Source of the DNA: an uncultured Butyrivibrio sp.
GTDB taxonomy: Bacteria > Bacillota > Clostridia > Lachnospirales > Lachnospiraceae
Assembly: GCF_947169445.1 (NCBI RefSeq)
Contig: NZ_CAMVPU010000021.1
Coordinates: forward strand, 3,574 to 67,573
Length of the DNA stretch: 64,000 nucleotides
Direction: 5' to 3'
Below, piece after piece: positions 52,708 through 61,819 of the stretch (position 1 is its first letter; each line of letters opens with the position of its first letter). The notes under the pieces were generated by a model, which was not told the origin of the DNA, searched no databases, and worked only from the letters and a program-made list of their open reading frames with translations. Position numbers and translations under genes: made by a program.

Positions 52708-53727
52708 TTATTTGATATTATCGTCACTATTGTTCTTATTGCCAATCTTCATACGCTCATGACCGCCAAGCTTATTGGCTGCATCCTGATCTCCGCGAAG
52801 AATAGCATTTACTATCTGCATACGGAAGCCAGCATCAATGAAGTCACAATGCTTACAGAAAGGATAGTTCTGTCTGCCGCTGGCGATTCTGCGTCTTACT
52901 TCCTGAAATCTCTCGCTTCCCCAGGCTTCTTTCAAAGAAACCTTAGTAAGGTCACCCAAATCCGTAGTCTCAAAATTATCACAGCAGCAAAGCCCCATCT
53001 TGCCATTTGGCATTATCCACATATCTGTAAAAGGTAAAAGACAGGTCTCCCTTATAACCTTTTCTGTCGCTTTCTTGTTGGGTGCACTTCCCGCTCTGTT
53101 GGTCAGCACCTCCTGAAGATATCTCATCTGAATCTGAATATCAAGATCCTTGAACTCATCGGGATGAGCTTTAACATAGTCATATATTTCCTGTATATTC
53201 TTATGGAGCTTCATCTCCATGGAATAATTGTTGATAATAAGCTGGTTAATGTAAGGCGCCACCTCTTTTACCTTATCAATTGTAAGAATAAGGCCATTGG
53301 TAGACATGAAAATAAAGCTATCCGGAAGCTTCTCTCTTGCGTATTTGTGTCTCTCCACTATCTTGGTATCAAGAAGTGGCTCGTTATTTCCATAAAGTGT
53401 AAGGTGTCCCTTATAGCCCCAGTCTGCCAGTTGGTCAATGATATTCCTGTAAAGATCATCATCAATCTTGGCCAAAGGTCTGCATTCAGCATGAACATTA
53501 GCTGTACAGAAGGCACAGGTGGAATTGCATCTGTTGATGGTCTCAATATTTACCACATTAGGCATCGGCACTTCCTTTGAATTAAGGAAATAGTCACAGT
53601 ATGCCTTTTGGGAACGACTTCTTGTAACAAACTGTAATTTAAGATAAGCATCACTAGCAAGCATAGGAAAATGCTTTCTGGCAAACCAGCCAAATTTTCC
53701 CATGAAACTGTTAATTCTAATTGGCAT
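52708..53727 (-). CDS. Radical SAM protein with SPASM-like C-terminal domain
   Basis: The 339-residue protein carries the radical SAM cluster motif CNSTCAFC (C67, C71, C74) and a GNNEPLLD block in place of the common GGEP. A C-terminal cysteine set (CLLPF near 235, GLCCCD, CKHCD) is SPASM-like and may hold a second iron-sulfur cluster. Members of this type are known in sugar and peptide modification. It stands in the glycan locus between a polyprenyl-phosphate GT gene and a membrane protein. No peptide substrate gene is seen next to it, so a glycan or lipid-sugar substrate is possible. Confidence 0.88.
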   Translation of the reverse strand: MPIRINSFMGKFGWFARKHFPMLASDAYLKLQFVTRSRSQKAYCDYFLNSKEVPMPNVVNIETINRCNSTCAFCTANVHAECRPLAKIDDDLYRNIIDQLADWGYKGHLTLYGNNEPLLDTKIVERHKYAREKLPDSFIFMSTNGLILTIDKVKEVAPYINQLIINNYSMEMKLHKNIQEIYDYVKAHPDEFKDLDIQIQMRYLQEVLTNRAGSAPNKKATEKVIRETCLLPFTDMWIMPNGKMGLCCCDNFETTDLGDLTKVSLKEAWGSERFQEVRRRIASGRQNYPFCKHCDFIDAGFRMQIVNAILRGDQDAANKLGGHERMKIGNKNNSDDNIK

Positions 53728-53798
53728 TTCAAAACTCCTATATAAAACAAAATTAAAAAATTCTAGCTTAGTTTAGATATTCTATGTACACGCTTTAA

Positions 53799-55361
53799 TC
53801 ATTCATCAGATAAGACAACACTGTTTTTGTCATAATATCTTGCCATAATCCTGTTGATCCAGTAATCACTTTCAGTAGTAATATCATCAAAGGCAATAAG
53901 CGACGGTCTTACTGAATAAGGTTTTAAGATAACATCAGCCTCTGAATCATCCTGTAAAGCAGCCAGTCTTTCCTGATTTTCCTGTAAATATGTCTGATAA
54001 TTTCCCTGAAGCAAATCCGCTATAGCTGCTGTACCTGAGTAGTAGCCTGGATTTTCATAAACACACATGGCGGATCCAAAAACTATAAACGCAGCACTTA
54101 TCAGCATGGCAAGACTTAAGCTTACGGAAAACATAGCCTCATCCTTCCTAATAGCAAAGCCTTTTTCTTCCAGCAATTGTCTCATCCAGGCTGTAACATA
54201 GAACACGGTTAAAACCAGCATTACAATATACTCCGCATAGATAATAGACTGCAGCCTTCCAGCGCCGATATTTGAAAGCGCATATAGCGGAGGAACCATG
54301 TTGGATGCTGTCATTCCAAAAGCGAACACTGCAAAAATAAAAGGATGCTCAAATCTATGTTTGATTCTTCCTGCCATTTCAAAGGAAACTATGCAGACTA
54401 TTATAAGTGCAACCCAGATTTCCCATCTGGTAAACTGTTCAAGGCAAAGATCATAAACATAATAAAGTGCTATAAGAATGGACTTTACTGGTCCAAAACC
54501 AGTCACAAGCGCCTCTCTTGTAGCATTTCCCGGAGCAAAACAAGATGCCAAAAATCCTGCCAGATTAAAGCAGGCCGGAATCCAGATACGTCCAAAGGTC
54601 TTCCTCTGTCCATCATCCAGATTTTCCAATTTAATAAACGAATTTGTAGTTCCGGATAAAATGCGAATAATAAGCAAAAGTACTGAGCAAATAGCTAGTT
54701 CCAGGGCTGTCATATAATTGGCACCGCCCATCCAAAAGCCCCAAAAGCAAGCCCAGATAAGCTTTCTCATACGAGCCTTGGCATCTTCAGCGTAGACAGT
54801 TCTGATCAATAGACCAATCCAGAAAAGCCCCATGCCAAACATAAACATGTAGTTTATCGCACCGCTATACCAGTAGAAAGCTTCAACTCTGGCAAGTCCT
54901 TCCGGCATGCACTGAACGACAATTATAAGCGTCAGCATAGACAAAATATTGGAAAGGTATTTATCTGCCTTAAAGCCATACACAAATAGGGATCTGAAAA
55001 AGTAACAAACTCCAAAGGTAAGTATCCCCAGCATCTCAAAACCAACCAGTACATACCATCTCTCGCCGAAAATGCTAGGACTGTAGCAGAACATAACGTT
55101 GGAAAAAAAGTATCCCATCCAACTCATATATTCATTGAAGCCAACTTCAAAAGCTTTAAAAAATGTAGTAAAAATATTGCCGGTACTTTTAAAGCATTTG
55201 TAAGTTTCAAGAGCCAACGACATATCATCAGCTGATGGCCAGTTGTAAAAGCTTGTAATAAAAAGCGGCACAAGTGACAGCACATACAGAACTGTCAAAA
55301 TAAAGCTCATCCGCTTCATACTTATTTTTCTTTCCAATCTTGGAAATGAGTAATTAAACAT
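53799..55361 (-). CDS. Polytopic membrane protein, DUF6056-like
   Basis: The 520-residue protein has about 11-12 helices and an acidic first extracytoplasmic loop (NWPSADDMSLALETYKC), plus an EAFYWYSGAINYMFMFG block. These features match what I remember as DUF6056, a GT-C-like group. The ATG at 55361 follows GGAGAG; a GTG 15 bases earlier is possible. A role as transferase for lipid-linked sugar, or as polymerase, is inferred from topology and setting. Confidence 0.68.
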   Translation of the reverse strand: MFNYSFPRLERKISMKRMSFILTVLYVLSLVPLFITSFYNWPSADDMSLALETYKCFKSTGNIFTTFFKAFEVGFNEYMSWMGYFFSNVMFCYSPSIFGERWYVLVGFEMLGILTFGVCYFFRSLFVYGFKADKYLSNILSMLTLIIVVQCMPEGLARVEAFYWYSGAINYMFMFGMGLFWIGLLIRTVYAEDAKARMRKLIWACFWGFWMGGANYMTALELAICSVLLLIIRILSGTTNSFIKLENLDDGQRKTFGRIWIPACFNLAGFLASCFAPGNATREALVTGFGPVKSILIALYYVYDLCLEQFTRWEIWVALIIVCIVSFEMAGRIKHRFEHPFIFAVFAFGMTASNMVPPLYALSNIGAGRLQSIIYAEYIVMLVLTVFYVTAWMRQLLEEKGFAIRKDEAMFSVSLSLAMLISAAFIVFGSAMCVYENPGYYSGTAAIADLLQGNYQTYLQENQERLAALQDDSEADVILKPYSVRPSLIAFDDITTESDYWINRIMARYYDKNSVVLSDE

Positions 55362-55428
55362 TATTCTCTCCAACACCCCTGCATATAGGATATTATCTGC
55401 TTCGAACAGGGCTGTTTAGCATAAAAAA

Positions 55429-56523
55429 TCAATATTCATTTACTGCTTTAATGACCATTTCTACCTCTTCATCTGTCATCTCAGGGAAAAGAGGTAGTGT
55501 AGCGCAGTGCTTTGCAAGCTTCTCGGCGTTAGGGCAATCTCCCTCCTTATAGCCAAGGTCAGCATACGCCTCCTGCAAATGGCAAGGAACAGGATAATGA
55601 CGATTACATTCAATTCCCTTGTCCTTCATATATGTAAGGAAGTCCTCAGGATTTCCTTCCACCTGTACCTCAAAAAGATGGAACACAGGCTCTGTATTAT
55701 CAGGATGAGCCTGAAGAGTAAACTTAGGATTTGCTATCTCCTTCATATACCTTAGACCGATCTGCTGCCTACGTTTTGTCCATTCAGGAAGATACTTAAG
55801 AGAAACAGACAAAACAGCTCCCTGAATTCCCTCAAGCCTGTAATTATATCCAATCATCTTGTGATAATAGCGAACTTCACAGCCTTGATTCTTCATCACA
55901 TTCATATAATGATCATAATCAGCATTATTAGTAGACACCGCACCGCCTTCGCCAAAAGCATACAGATTTTTGCCTGGATAAAAGCTAAAGCAGCCTATAT
56001 CTCCAAGAGTTCCTACCATCTTTCCCTCTACCTTGGCACCATGAGCCTGAGCACAGTCTTCAACTATATAAAGATTATGCCTATCTGCGATTTCTTTTAC
56101 CCTGGGAAAATCAAAAGGCTGGCCATAGAGGTGAACGCCAACAATAGCCTTGGTCTTGTCTGTTATCTTCTCTTCTATTCTATCAGGATCAATCTCCCAG
56201 GTATCAGCAGTACAATCCACAAAAACAGGAGTAGCACCTGTATAAGTTACTCCCCAGGCAGAAGCAATATATGTATTGGCAGGAACAATTACTTCATCAC
56301 CTTCTCCAACGCCAAGTGCAGCCAGCGCACAGTGAAGTGCCGATGTTCCATTATTAAGTCCCTGAACATACTTTACTCCAAGAAAATCAGCAAACTCTCT
56401 GTCAAACTTATCTGCATACTTACCACCGGAAAATGCAGTCTCCTCACAGCAAGCCTTTATAGCATCCAGATATTCTGCTTCATGCCTTTTATAGTCCCTT
56501 GTTAAATCTATTCTCTTTAACAT
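55429..56523 (-). CDS. DegT/DnrJ/EryC1/StrS family sugar aminotransferase
   Basis: The 364-residue PLP enzyme shows NGTSALHCALAALGVGEGDEV, EDCAQAHGA and the lysine region CFSFYPGKNLYAFGEGGAV with K185 as the cofactor lysine. It would transfer an amino group to a keto sugar nucleotide, so at least one glycan probably carries an amino or acylamino deoxysugar. RmlB makes a suitable 4-keto substrate. A GAGGA site supports the start. Confidence 0.93.
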   Translation of the reverse strand: MLKRIDLTRDYKRHEAEYLDAIKACCEETAFSGGKYADKFDREFADFLGVKYVQGLNNGTSALHCALAALGVGEGDEVIVPANTYIASAWGVTYTGATPVFVDCTADTWEIDPDRIEEKITDKTKAIVGVHLYGQPFDFPRVKEIADRHNLYIVEDCAQAHGAKVEGKMVGTLGDIGCFSFYPGKNLYAFGEGGAVSTNNADYDHYMNVMKNQGCEVRYYHKMIGYNYRLEGIQGAVLSVSLKYLPEWTKRRQQIGLRYMKEIANPKFTLQAHPDNTEPVFHLFEVQVEGNPEDFLTYMKDKGIECNRHYPVPCHLQEAYADLGYKEGDCPNAEKLAKHCATLPLFPEMTDEEVEMVIKAVNEY

Positions 56524-56600
56524 ATTTTAATCCTCATATTATTATCAGCAATAAGTGCCTTCTAAGATTCTTCATAGCCTGATATTCCAAGTCATCACAT

Positions 56601-57341
56601 TCATCTGTGAAGTATCGCGTATTTTTTTTCCTGAATTAACATGTGCTTCAGTTTAATGATCCTGATAATATAGTTCTTTATCGTCTTTGGAACATTAACA
56701 GTGGTGTCATAGTCCTCTGTCCATTCGATAGGCATATCATAAATATTGATTCCCTGTCTCTCAGCACGAAGCAGCAACTCAACTGTATAGAACCATCCCT
56801 TATCATCTGAGCACTGTTTGACCAGCTTTTTAGCAGTCTCAGTTCTTAAAAAGGTAAATCCACACAATGCATCAGTAGCTTTCATATGAAATACAGCCTT
56901 TAATATGAATACCAGACCGGCTGAGGTTATCTTCCTATACCATTTTCTTCCCTTTGTATCTGAATCCTTACTAAATCTTGATCCATTAACATACTGAAGT
57001 CTTGGCTTTTTTTCAAAAAGCTCTATTGTCTTAGACAGGAAAGAAAGATCCGTAGAAAGATCAATATCCATATAACCCACAATATCAGCTGTGCACCTAA
57101 GGACTCCTGTCTTAAAGGCAATTCCCACGCCTTTTTCCTCTATCCTGACATATTCTACTTCATCATATTTCTGCTCAAGCTTGCGAGCAATCTCAGGAGT
57201 ATCATCGTCTGAACCATTATCTACAATAGTAAGTTTGTAAGGAATCTTTACATTACTTCTCATGTAGGCAACGCATTTGTCGATCCCCTTCTCAAGTCTT
57301 AAATGTTCATTGAGAACAGGGAATAAAATATTAATAGTCAT
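56601..57341 (-). CDS. Family 2 glycosyltransferase, polyprenyl-phosphate type without membrane anchor
   Basis: The 246-residue protein has the GT-A start TINILFPVLNEHLRLEKGID, the acidic GYMDIDLSTD motif, and ITSAGLVFILKAVFHM then DALCGFTFLRTETAK, as in the DPM1-like group. It lacks the C-terminal helices seen in its relatives at 51703 and 57361. The start ATG at 57341 follows GGAAAGTGGG and avoids overlap with the upstream gene; the frame continues to 57383. Confidence 0.85.
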   Translation of the reverse strand: MTINILFPVLNEHLRLEKGIDKCVAYMRSNVKIPYKLTIVDNGSDDDTPEIARKLEQKYDEVEYVRIEEKGVGIAFKTGVLRCTADIVGYMDIDLSTDLSFLSKTIELFEKKPRLQYVNGSRFSKDSDTKGRKWYRKITSAGLVFILKAVFHMKATDALCGFTFLRTETAKKLVKQCSDDKGWFYTVELLLRAERQGINIYDMPIEWTEDYDTTVNVPKTIKNYIIRIIKLKHMLIQEKKYAILHR

Positions 57342-57360
57342 AAATAAACCCACTTTCCTT

Positions 57361-58299
57361 TTACTTGCCAACAATCTTCTCAATATCAGCGACCATGTAT
57401 CTCTGCTGCCTGAATATAAGATTCAGCATAACTGCCAGATATTTCATTATGATCGTCAGAAGTGCAAAAACTCCAAAAAATCCGATGGACATAAAACTCA
57501 TAAGAGAAGGCCAACCGGAAGCAATATTCTCACCTGTAAAGTGATCAACAATAGAATAAATAAGGCAAAACAATGTTGCCAGCAAGAATCCGCCACTTAA
57601 AAAAGCCGATATCTTTTCCATAATGTTCGTGAAATATATAAATGAATCCAGTGCAAGCTCGCCTCTCTCAGAGAAACTTGCCTTGCTCTTATTACCTGTA
57701 GAATTAGCCACAGGATCATAGTGAATTGTATTCATATTCAGACCGCAATTGGCATAAACTGCTTTCCTGTAAGGAATGTGAGTACCAATGGTCTTGATAC
57801 GATTAATGGCTCTTCTGCTGACTATTCGGAAGGTCTCAGGACCAATCTGGGCAAAAGAATTACTGTATTTATTAAACAGTCCGTAGAAAAGCTTAGATGA
57901 CAGACGGCCACTCTTTTTGTTGGAGGCAGCCACAATGTCAAAGCCCTTTACCATTTCATTATAGATGCCTTCTATAAGAGTGCTGTCATAATCCACAACT
58001 ATATGATCGAACTCGTAAACCAGATCTCCTATGGCAATATCTCTGCCCGCGTTCATGGATGGCTCAATTCCCTGATAAAAGCCCATATGAATAACTGAAA
58101 CTATACCATCAAGCTTTTTATCATAAGCATACTGTCTGATGTTCTCCACAGTGCCATCACTGCTGGCATCGTCCACACAGATTACTTCATATTTGCTGAA
58201 AAGTCTGCTGATACAGGGAATAACTGTATCCATAAAGGGTACGATGTTCTCTTCCTCATTATGTAAATAGACAACAATTGAAACAAATTTATTTTCCAT
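57361..58299 (-). CDS. Family 2 glycosyltransferase, GtrB-like with two membrane helices
   Basis: The 312-residue protein has a GT-A fold from FVSIVVYLHNEEENIVPFMD with EFDHIVVDYD in place of the usual DxD. Two C-terminal helices (about 238-258 and 272-295) place it on the membrane. It resembles enzymes that load undecaprenyl phosphate with a sugar. It lies directly before the 56601 glycosyltransferase, and both may act in one pathway. The unusual acidic motif makes the activity less certain than for the 51703 protein. Confidence 0.82.
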   Translation of the reverse strand: MENKFVSIVVYLHNEEENIVPFMDTVIPCISRLFSKYEVICVDDASSDGTVENIRQYAYDKKLDGIVSVIHMGFYQGIEPSMNAGRDIAIGDLVYEFDHIVVDYDSTLIEGIYNEMVKGFDIVAASNKKSGRLSSKLFYGLFNKYSNSFAQIGPETFRIVSRRAINRIKTIGTHIPYRKAVYANCGLNMNTIHYDPVANSTGNKSKASFSERGELALDSFIYFTNIMEKISAFLSGGFLLATLFCLIYSIVDHFTGENIASGWPSLMSFMSIGFFGVFALLTIIMKYLAVMLNLIFRQQRYMVADIEKIVGK

Positions 58300-58338
58300 A
58301 TTTCATCTCACAAAATCATATAATCGTTACTGACCACT

Positions 58339-59499
58339 TTATATCAGATACTCATCCAGATCATAAACAGTATTGATCTTACCCGATAAAACACTGATAA
58401 ATGTAGGCTCCGAAGAGTGAACCCTGATTGCTGTCGGTCTTGAATCATCTATCTCAGAGCTCTTTAGAATTGGTTTCATTGAAAAGAGCGAGCTTCTGTA
58501 ATAGAAACCATATTCAGGCTTCATATACTTACTGGCCAGATGGCTCATGTAATCCCAGGATGACTCCGGTTTGCATGGACATCTGTCGCAATTTCCAAGA
58601 CTCTCGGGGCTACATGCATATCCACCAACCTCCTTCAGATGCTCCTGACATCTAAAAGTCGGCAGCTTGTCATAGCTTGTAACATGCGGAGTAAAGGTAA
58701 CCGAAGTAAGTGAATGCTTTCCTGTAAGGCCAAAAGGCATAATAGAAAAGAATGGTCCGTCCATTACAGTAAGTCCTGTCTTCTTCAGATTATCATCCAC
58801 ATCACATAAGATTATCTCACACAGCTCATATTTAATAGCAAAGGTTTCCTCAGGAAAGACCTTGCTAAGTATCTGATTAACGGAAGCATATGTGGAATTT
58901 AATACAAACCCAGATGAAAAGTCATGCAATCCACTTTCATCAGAGGATGAAATGATGTATTCGTTTCCATCTCTTTTTATTTCTGTTATCTCTGAATTAA
59001 ATCTTATCTCAACATTAGAAAGCTTACCTATCTCATCTAAAAGATAATCTCTTAGTATATGAGCATCATAGGTATATTCCTCTGTAAGAAATGCGCCGTC
59101 GCACATCTTATCCTGAAACCATCTGCTGGCAGGAACCTCATCGCATCTGATACCTGCCGCCCTGCAAAAATCCATAAACTGGGATGCATTGGTCCAGCTA
59201 AAGTTCTCCGACGTCGCATAAATCTGCTCGAATTTATCATGTATACAGAACTTGTAATCCTCAACAAATCTCTTGAAATACCCGGCTGACTTCATAGCTG
59301 TTGAAAGGCTTCTGGGATAATGATATCCCATATGAACTCTCGCCTGATTTATATAGGTTGCCCTCGAAAAGGAATCCGGCTCTTTTTCAAGTACTAAAAC
59401 AGAAAGCCCTCTTTTACCGCAAAAAAGGGCCGCGTACAAGCCATACAGACCTGCTCCGATTATTATTCTGTCATATTTAATACTCTTACTCATTGGCAT
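58339..59499 (-). CDS. FAD-dependent oxidoreductase (DadA/glycine oxidase-like)
   Basis: The 386-residue protein begins with the FAD-binding motif RIIIGAGLYGLYAALF and LVLEKEPDSFSRATYINQ. A NSTYASVNQILSK stretch and a late SGKINTVYDLDEYL block fit the DAO family found in glycan loci. A CRQEHLKEVGGYAC and CDRCPC cysteine-rich segment (about 290-310) is an unusual insertion that could bind metal. The substrate is unknown. It follows the initiating transferase gene by about 30 bases. Confidence 0.8.
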   Translation of the reverse strand: MPMSKSIKYDRIIIGAGLYGLYAALFCGKRGLSVLVLEKEPDSFSRATYINQARVHMGYHYPRSLSTAMKSAGYFKRFVEDYKFCIHDKFEQIYATSENFSWTNASQFMDFCRAAGIRCDEVPASRWFQDKMCDGAFLTEEYTYDAHILRDYLLDEIGKLSNVEIRFNSEITEIKRDGNEYIISSSDESGLHDFSSGFVLNSTYASVNQILSKVFPEETFAIKYELCEIILCDVDDNLKKTGLTVMDGPFFSIMPFGLTGKHSLTSVTFTPHVTSYDKLPTFRCQEHLKEVGGYACSPESLGNCDRCPCKPESSWDYMSHLASKYMKPEYGFYYRSSLFSMKPILKSSEIDDSRPTAIRVHSSEPTFISVLSGKINTVYDLDEYLI

Positions 59500-59528
59500 A
59501 TCATTACATTCTCACAGAATATTCTGTA

Positions 59529-60983
59529 TTACTTGGCGCCTTTGCTAAATAGAACAACGCCTACAGTCTTAAGCAAAATAACAAAATCTTCTGTAAGACT
59601 CCAATTATCAATATATTTAAGGTCGAGCTTAACTACTTCGTCGAAATCCTGAATGTCACTTCTACCACTGATCTGCCACATTCCGGTAAGACCAGGTGTC
59701 ATGGAAAGACGTCTTCTGTAATGCTCGTTGTACTCTTTAAACTCATTCTCTGTCGGTGGTCTTGTACCAACAAGGCTCATGTCTCCCTTAAGAACATTAA
59801 GGAACTGAGGGAACTCATCAAGACTTGTTTTCCTGATGAATTTGCCCACTTTAGTAACACGTGGATCATCCTCCATCTTGAACATAAGGCCGCTCATCTC
59901 ATTCTGGGCCATCAGTTCTTTCTTACGTTCCTCAGCATCAATATACATTGATCTGAACTTATAAATCTTAAATCTTCTACCATTCTTACCTATACGAGTT
60001 TGTGAAAAGAATACTGGTCCCGGTGAATCCAGCTTGATTGCAGGAGCCAGGAACAATGTAATAATTCCGGTAAGAATAAGTCCAACAAAGCCACCGATTA
60101 TATCAAAGATTCTCTTGATGAAAAGTCTCTTGTAGCTTGAACGGAACATTGAATATGTAATAACTGTGTAATCAAGGAAATCATCCACGCTGGAAACTGC
60201 CTTGCCCACGTATGGAAGCTCTAAGTTGTAATGAGTATTGACACCCATCTCTTCAAAGCCCATGAAAATATCTTCCATATCCCTCTGAGGAATATTGGGA
60301 GTATTGATAAATACTTCATCAAATGGGTCTGTGATAAGTCTCTCTGTAAGGTTATGGATACCATAGTGAACATGGACATCTCCAATATACCAGTCTGGTC
60401 TTGCAGTCTTATCTGCATTCGCATCATAATGCCCTGTAGCATCAGGCTCAACGCTGTAGGCTCTTATTACCTTATAGCCAACCTCATTGCCTCTCTCCTG
60501 AAGCTTTTTAACTGTATCCTCTATCAGATCCTTCTCAGCTACCACTACCACCTTGACCATGTTATTCTCATTGGAAAGAGCCTTTCTGAAAATAACCTTG
60601 AATACGTTTCTGGCGATGAAGGTGAGTACTATATCCATCCATACAAAATGCAAGATAACAAATCGTGAAAGAATATCTGACCAGTTCAGAACATAAACCA
60701 CAAATATTGATGCAACCATCATGATCGCAACGAATCTCAAAACCGAGAGTAATTCTCTTGCATATCCTCTAGTGATAAAATCCCTGTTCCAGTCTGCCAA
60801 AAAAGTGTATACAACGCAGAACAGCAGGAAAATAACACATACCATGTAGTGAAGGGTCTTATTACCCCAGTCGTTGTTGTTATTGTACCTCAGCCATGTG
60901 GCAAAAACGTAAGTGATTACGATACATGCCATGTCAATAGTCCATAATGCGTAGGTTTGTAATGTCTTATACTTGTTGCCCAT
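59529..60983 (-). CDS. Polyprenyl-phosphate sugar-1-phosphate transferase (exopolysaccharide type)
   Basis: The 484-residue enzyme has four to five N-terminal helices (to about 125), a Rossmann-like central domain, and a C-terminal catalytic domain starting near 285 (KRLFIKRIFDIIGGFVGLI). FFSQTRIGKNGRRFKIYKFR, SLDEFPQFLNVLKG, LVGTRPPTENEF and TPGLTGMWQISGRSD are intact. It should start glycan synthesis on undecaprenyl phosphate, in parallel with the enzyme at 13004. It is the first gene of the 50-61 kb run, with an AAGGACAGGG ribosome site. Confidence 0.93.
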   Translation of the reverse strand: MGNKYKTLQTYALWTIDMACIVITYVFATWLRYNNNNDWGNKTLHYMVCVIFLLFCVVYTFLADWNRDFITRGYARELLSVLRFVAIMMVASIFVVYVLNWSDILSRFVILHFVWMDIVLTFIARNVFKVIFRKALSNENNMVKVVVVAEKDLIEDTVKKLQERGNEVGYKVIRAYSVEPDATGHYDANADKTARPDWYIGDVHVHYGIHNLTERLITDPFDEVFINTPNIPQRDMEDIFMGFEEMGVNTHYNLELPYVGKAVSSVDDFLDYTVITYSMFRSSYKRLFIKRIFDIIGGFVGLILTGIITLFLAPAIKLDSPGPVFFSQTRIGKNGRRFKIYKFRSMYIDAEERKKELMAQNEMSGLMFKMEDDPRVTKVGKFIRKTSLDEFPQFLNVLKGDMSLVGTRPPTENEFKEYNEHYRRRLSMTPGLTGMWQISGRSDIQDFDEVVKLDLKYIDNWSLTEDFVILLKTVGVVLFSKGAK

Positions 60984-61020
60984 CTTAATACCCTGTCCTT
61001 ATATAATCATAATCCGATAT

Positions 61021-61029
61021 ATTTTACCA
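61021..61029 (-). promoter_or_regulatory. Extended -10 element of the 50-61 kb operon
   Basis: On the minus strand TGGTAAAAT fits TGn-TAAAAT; no strong -35 is seen. Transcription would start near 61013, about 30 bases before the ATG at 60983. The promoter lies just outside the giant inverted repeat. Confidence 0.45.
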
Positions 61030-61068
61030 CAAAACCTCAAGTATTTCATTAAATGTTTTTATCCCTAG

Positions 61069-61758
61069 TTACCCTTCACAGTTTGAAGCCCCCGCCGCCA
61101 CAGCAGCCAAAGTGACGAACAGCCAAGTTTTTCGCACCTGTGAAAGCTCCCATGAGTTCATGAGCTTTCTAAAGCTTTCGAAGAATTCCCGCCATGGCTC
61201 AACATGTTTGAGCATCCGACGGCCTTCTTTCGCGCAGTGCTTTTCTCGCTCGTCACTGACAAATGAAACATTTCTTAGATGTTCGCGCACCCTTTCGTTC
61301 AATGCGCCGCTCGTAGGCCAAAACTTGCAGGGCGAATCTAAGATATAAAACAGAAAATGCCATAGCTCGCATAGCGAGCGTATACAACGAGAAGGAATCT
61401 ATCTTCCAAGCAAGCTTGAAGAAGTAGATTCCTTCTCGTTATTAAGGTGCTACGCACCTGTATGGCATTTTCTTAATAAAAGTATATTTATCGCCCTGCT
61501 GCAAACAAGTCCTCCGAGGGCGCAGGAAAGGGTGCTTTGCGAACATTAGAAATGGCATTTGCCATCTAAGACTCGCGGCGAAAAAGCCCCTGCTTGAAAG
61601 CGGCCTAGGATGCGAGTTTTGAGCCATGGGATTCTTCGAGAGCTTTAAAAAGCCATGAACTCGGGAGCGTGAGGGGTAAGAAAAACTTGGTGTTTGAGCG
61701 TAGACTGCTGTGGTGGCGGGGCGGGGGACTGGCTACCGTGAAGGGTATGAAGGGTAAC
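61069..61758. repeat. Giant imperfect inverted repeat (about 690 bp) with a three-hairpin tip
   Basis: The left arm (61069-61365) and right arm (61460-61758) are complementary over almost their full length with small gaps. Matching blocks include GTTACCCTTCA with TGAAGGGTAAC at the ends, GCCGCCACAGCAG with CTGCTGTGGTGGC, CCAAGTTTTT with AAAAACTTGG, GAATTCCCGCCATGGCTCAA with TTGAGCCATGGGATTC, TTTCTTAGATGTTCGC with GCGAACATTAGAAA, and AAAATGCCATA with TATGGCATTTT. Between the arms stand three hairpins: GCTCGC/GCGAGC, a 16-bp AACGAGAAGGAATCTA stem (61386-61440), and GGTGC/GCACC. A 77-codon frame in the left arm is broken in the right arm and has no ribosome site. No gene lies in this stretch of 836 bases. 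RNA or DNA function is unknown. Confidence 0.8.
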
Positions 61759-61760
61759 AA

Positions 61761-61796
61761 AAAGAGCTGTATCAACAAGTGTCGATACAGCTCTTT
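61761..61796 (-). terminator. Terminator after the 85-residue protein gene
   Basis: AAAGAGCTGTATC pairs perfectly with GATACAGCTCTTT (13 bp) around a 10-base loop. On the minus strand it is followed by TTGTTACCC. It lies between the small gene and the giant inverted repeat. Confidence 0.8.
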
Positions 61797-61819
61797 GTAA
61801 TAGATTCGCTATATGAGTT

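Noticed and set aside
61069..61302. 77-codon minus-strand frame in the left arm of the giant palindrome
   Set aside because: It begins with TTG, has no ribosome site, and the matching right arm is full of stops in the corresponding frame. The palindrome structure explains the sequence better.
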